In this document: positions 63,943 to 64,000 of the stretch, one piece after another | Numbering within the stretch: the stretch's first letter is position 1 | How the letters are laid out: each line of letters opens with the position of its first letter | Assembly (NCBI RefSeq): GCF_001425605.1 | Contig: NZ_LMRG01000004.1 | Span: forward strand, 136,312-200,311 | DNA length: 64,000 nucleotides | Direction of reading: 5' to 3' | DNA from: Rhizobium sp. Leaf453 | GTDB lineage: Bacteria > Pseudomonadota > Alphaproteobacteria > Rhizobiales > Rhizobiaceae | The notes under the pieces: model-generated | Database searches by the model: none | What the model saw: the letters and a program-made list of their open reading frames with translations, nothing else | What the model was told of the DNA's origin: nothing | Made by a program: the position numbers and the translations under genes

Positions 63943-64000
63943 TTTAGCCCTGATGAACTGCCGAGGGGAAGCCATCTTGAGCGCGGAATGAGGATGGATT

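Noticed and set aside
1..64000. CRISPR arrays, tRNAs, rRNAs, insertion sequences, prophage
   Set aside because: No direct-repeat arrays, transposase or integrase frames, or tRNA-like folds were noticed when reading both strands; only the phage-like small protein at 30415 hints at past phage contact.

Overview
The window is a contiguous piece of an alphaproteobacterial chromosome, most likely from the Rhizobiales (Rhizobium/Agrobacterium-like). The evidence is the gene order (ruvC-ruvA-ruvB, ybgC, tolQRAB-pal-cpoB-tilS-ftsH-glmM; zapA near 6S RNA; tkt-gap-pgk-fba), the alphaproteobacterial SerC with its short leader, the rhizobial sqdBDC sulfolipid genes, rhizobial small outer-membrane porin-like proteins, and GC-rich codon use. 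No phage, insertion sequence, CRISPR array, tRNA or rRNA was seen.

Layout. 0-12 kb: tail of a DUF2171 protein, rpoH behind a sigma-32-type promoter, a large acidic membrane protein, purA, an EamA permease, a GNAT acetyltransferase, serC-serA (minus strand, with a leader RNA) and two small outer-membrane proteins. 12-23 kb: an envelope and housekeeping block on the minus strand: tolQ, tolR, tolA, tolB, pal, cpoB, tilS, ftsH, glmM. 23-32 kb: an accessory stretch that separates ruvB from ybgC and ybgC from tolQ. It holds a two-gene bacterial NHEJ system (ku, multidomain ligD), a sulfoquinovosyl diacylglycerol operon (sqdB-sqdD-sqdC), a phage-like small protein overlapping an HVA1/TUDOR protein, a NUDIX hydrolase and a Tat-type metallophosphoesterase.

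32-38.5 kb: the Holliday-junction operon. Two AbrB-type antitoxin/PIN toxin pairs sit inside it, giving yebC, then (after two unrelated genes) ruvC, abrB-2, pin-2, ruvA, abrB-1, pin-1, ruvB. All members from ruvC to ruvB are on the minus strand, and pin-1 overlaps ruvB by 4 bases. This is the most unusual arrangement in the window. 38.5-45 kb: two secreted or exported proteins, a YmdB-type phosphodiesterase, 5-formyltetrahydrofolate cyclo-ligase, small regulators, a LysR regulator, a strongly supported 6S RNA (not a protein gene), a membrane protein, zapA and a DUF4164 protein.

45-51.5 kb: central carbon genes tkt, gap, pgk and class I fba, with a glycolipid-binding-family gene between gap and pgk. 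51.5-64 kb: mixed accessory genes: PhzF-like isomerase, an HWE histidine kinase with an overlapping single-domain response regulator, a 51-aa membrane protein, an MFS transporter, DUF1192 and DUF1465 proteins, a GFA-family enzyme, an ArsR/AHSA1 pair, a rhodanese divergent from a GlxA-type regulator, rpmE, an ABC exporter, a TctC-type binding protein and a 30-aa lipoprotein.

Start codons were revised where ribosome-binding sites and family lengths argued for it. Function calls rest on motif recognition by eye, with no database search.
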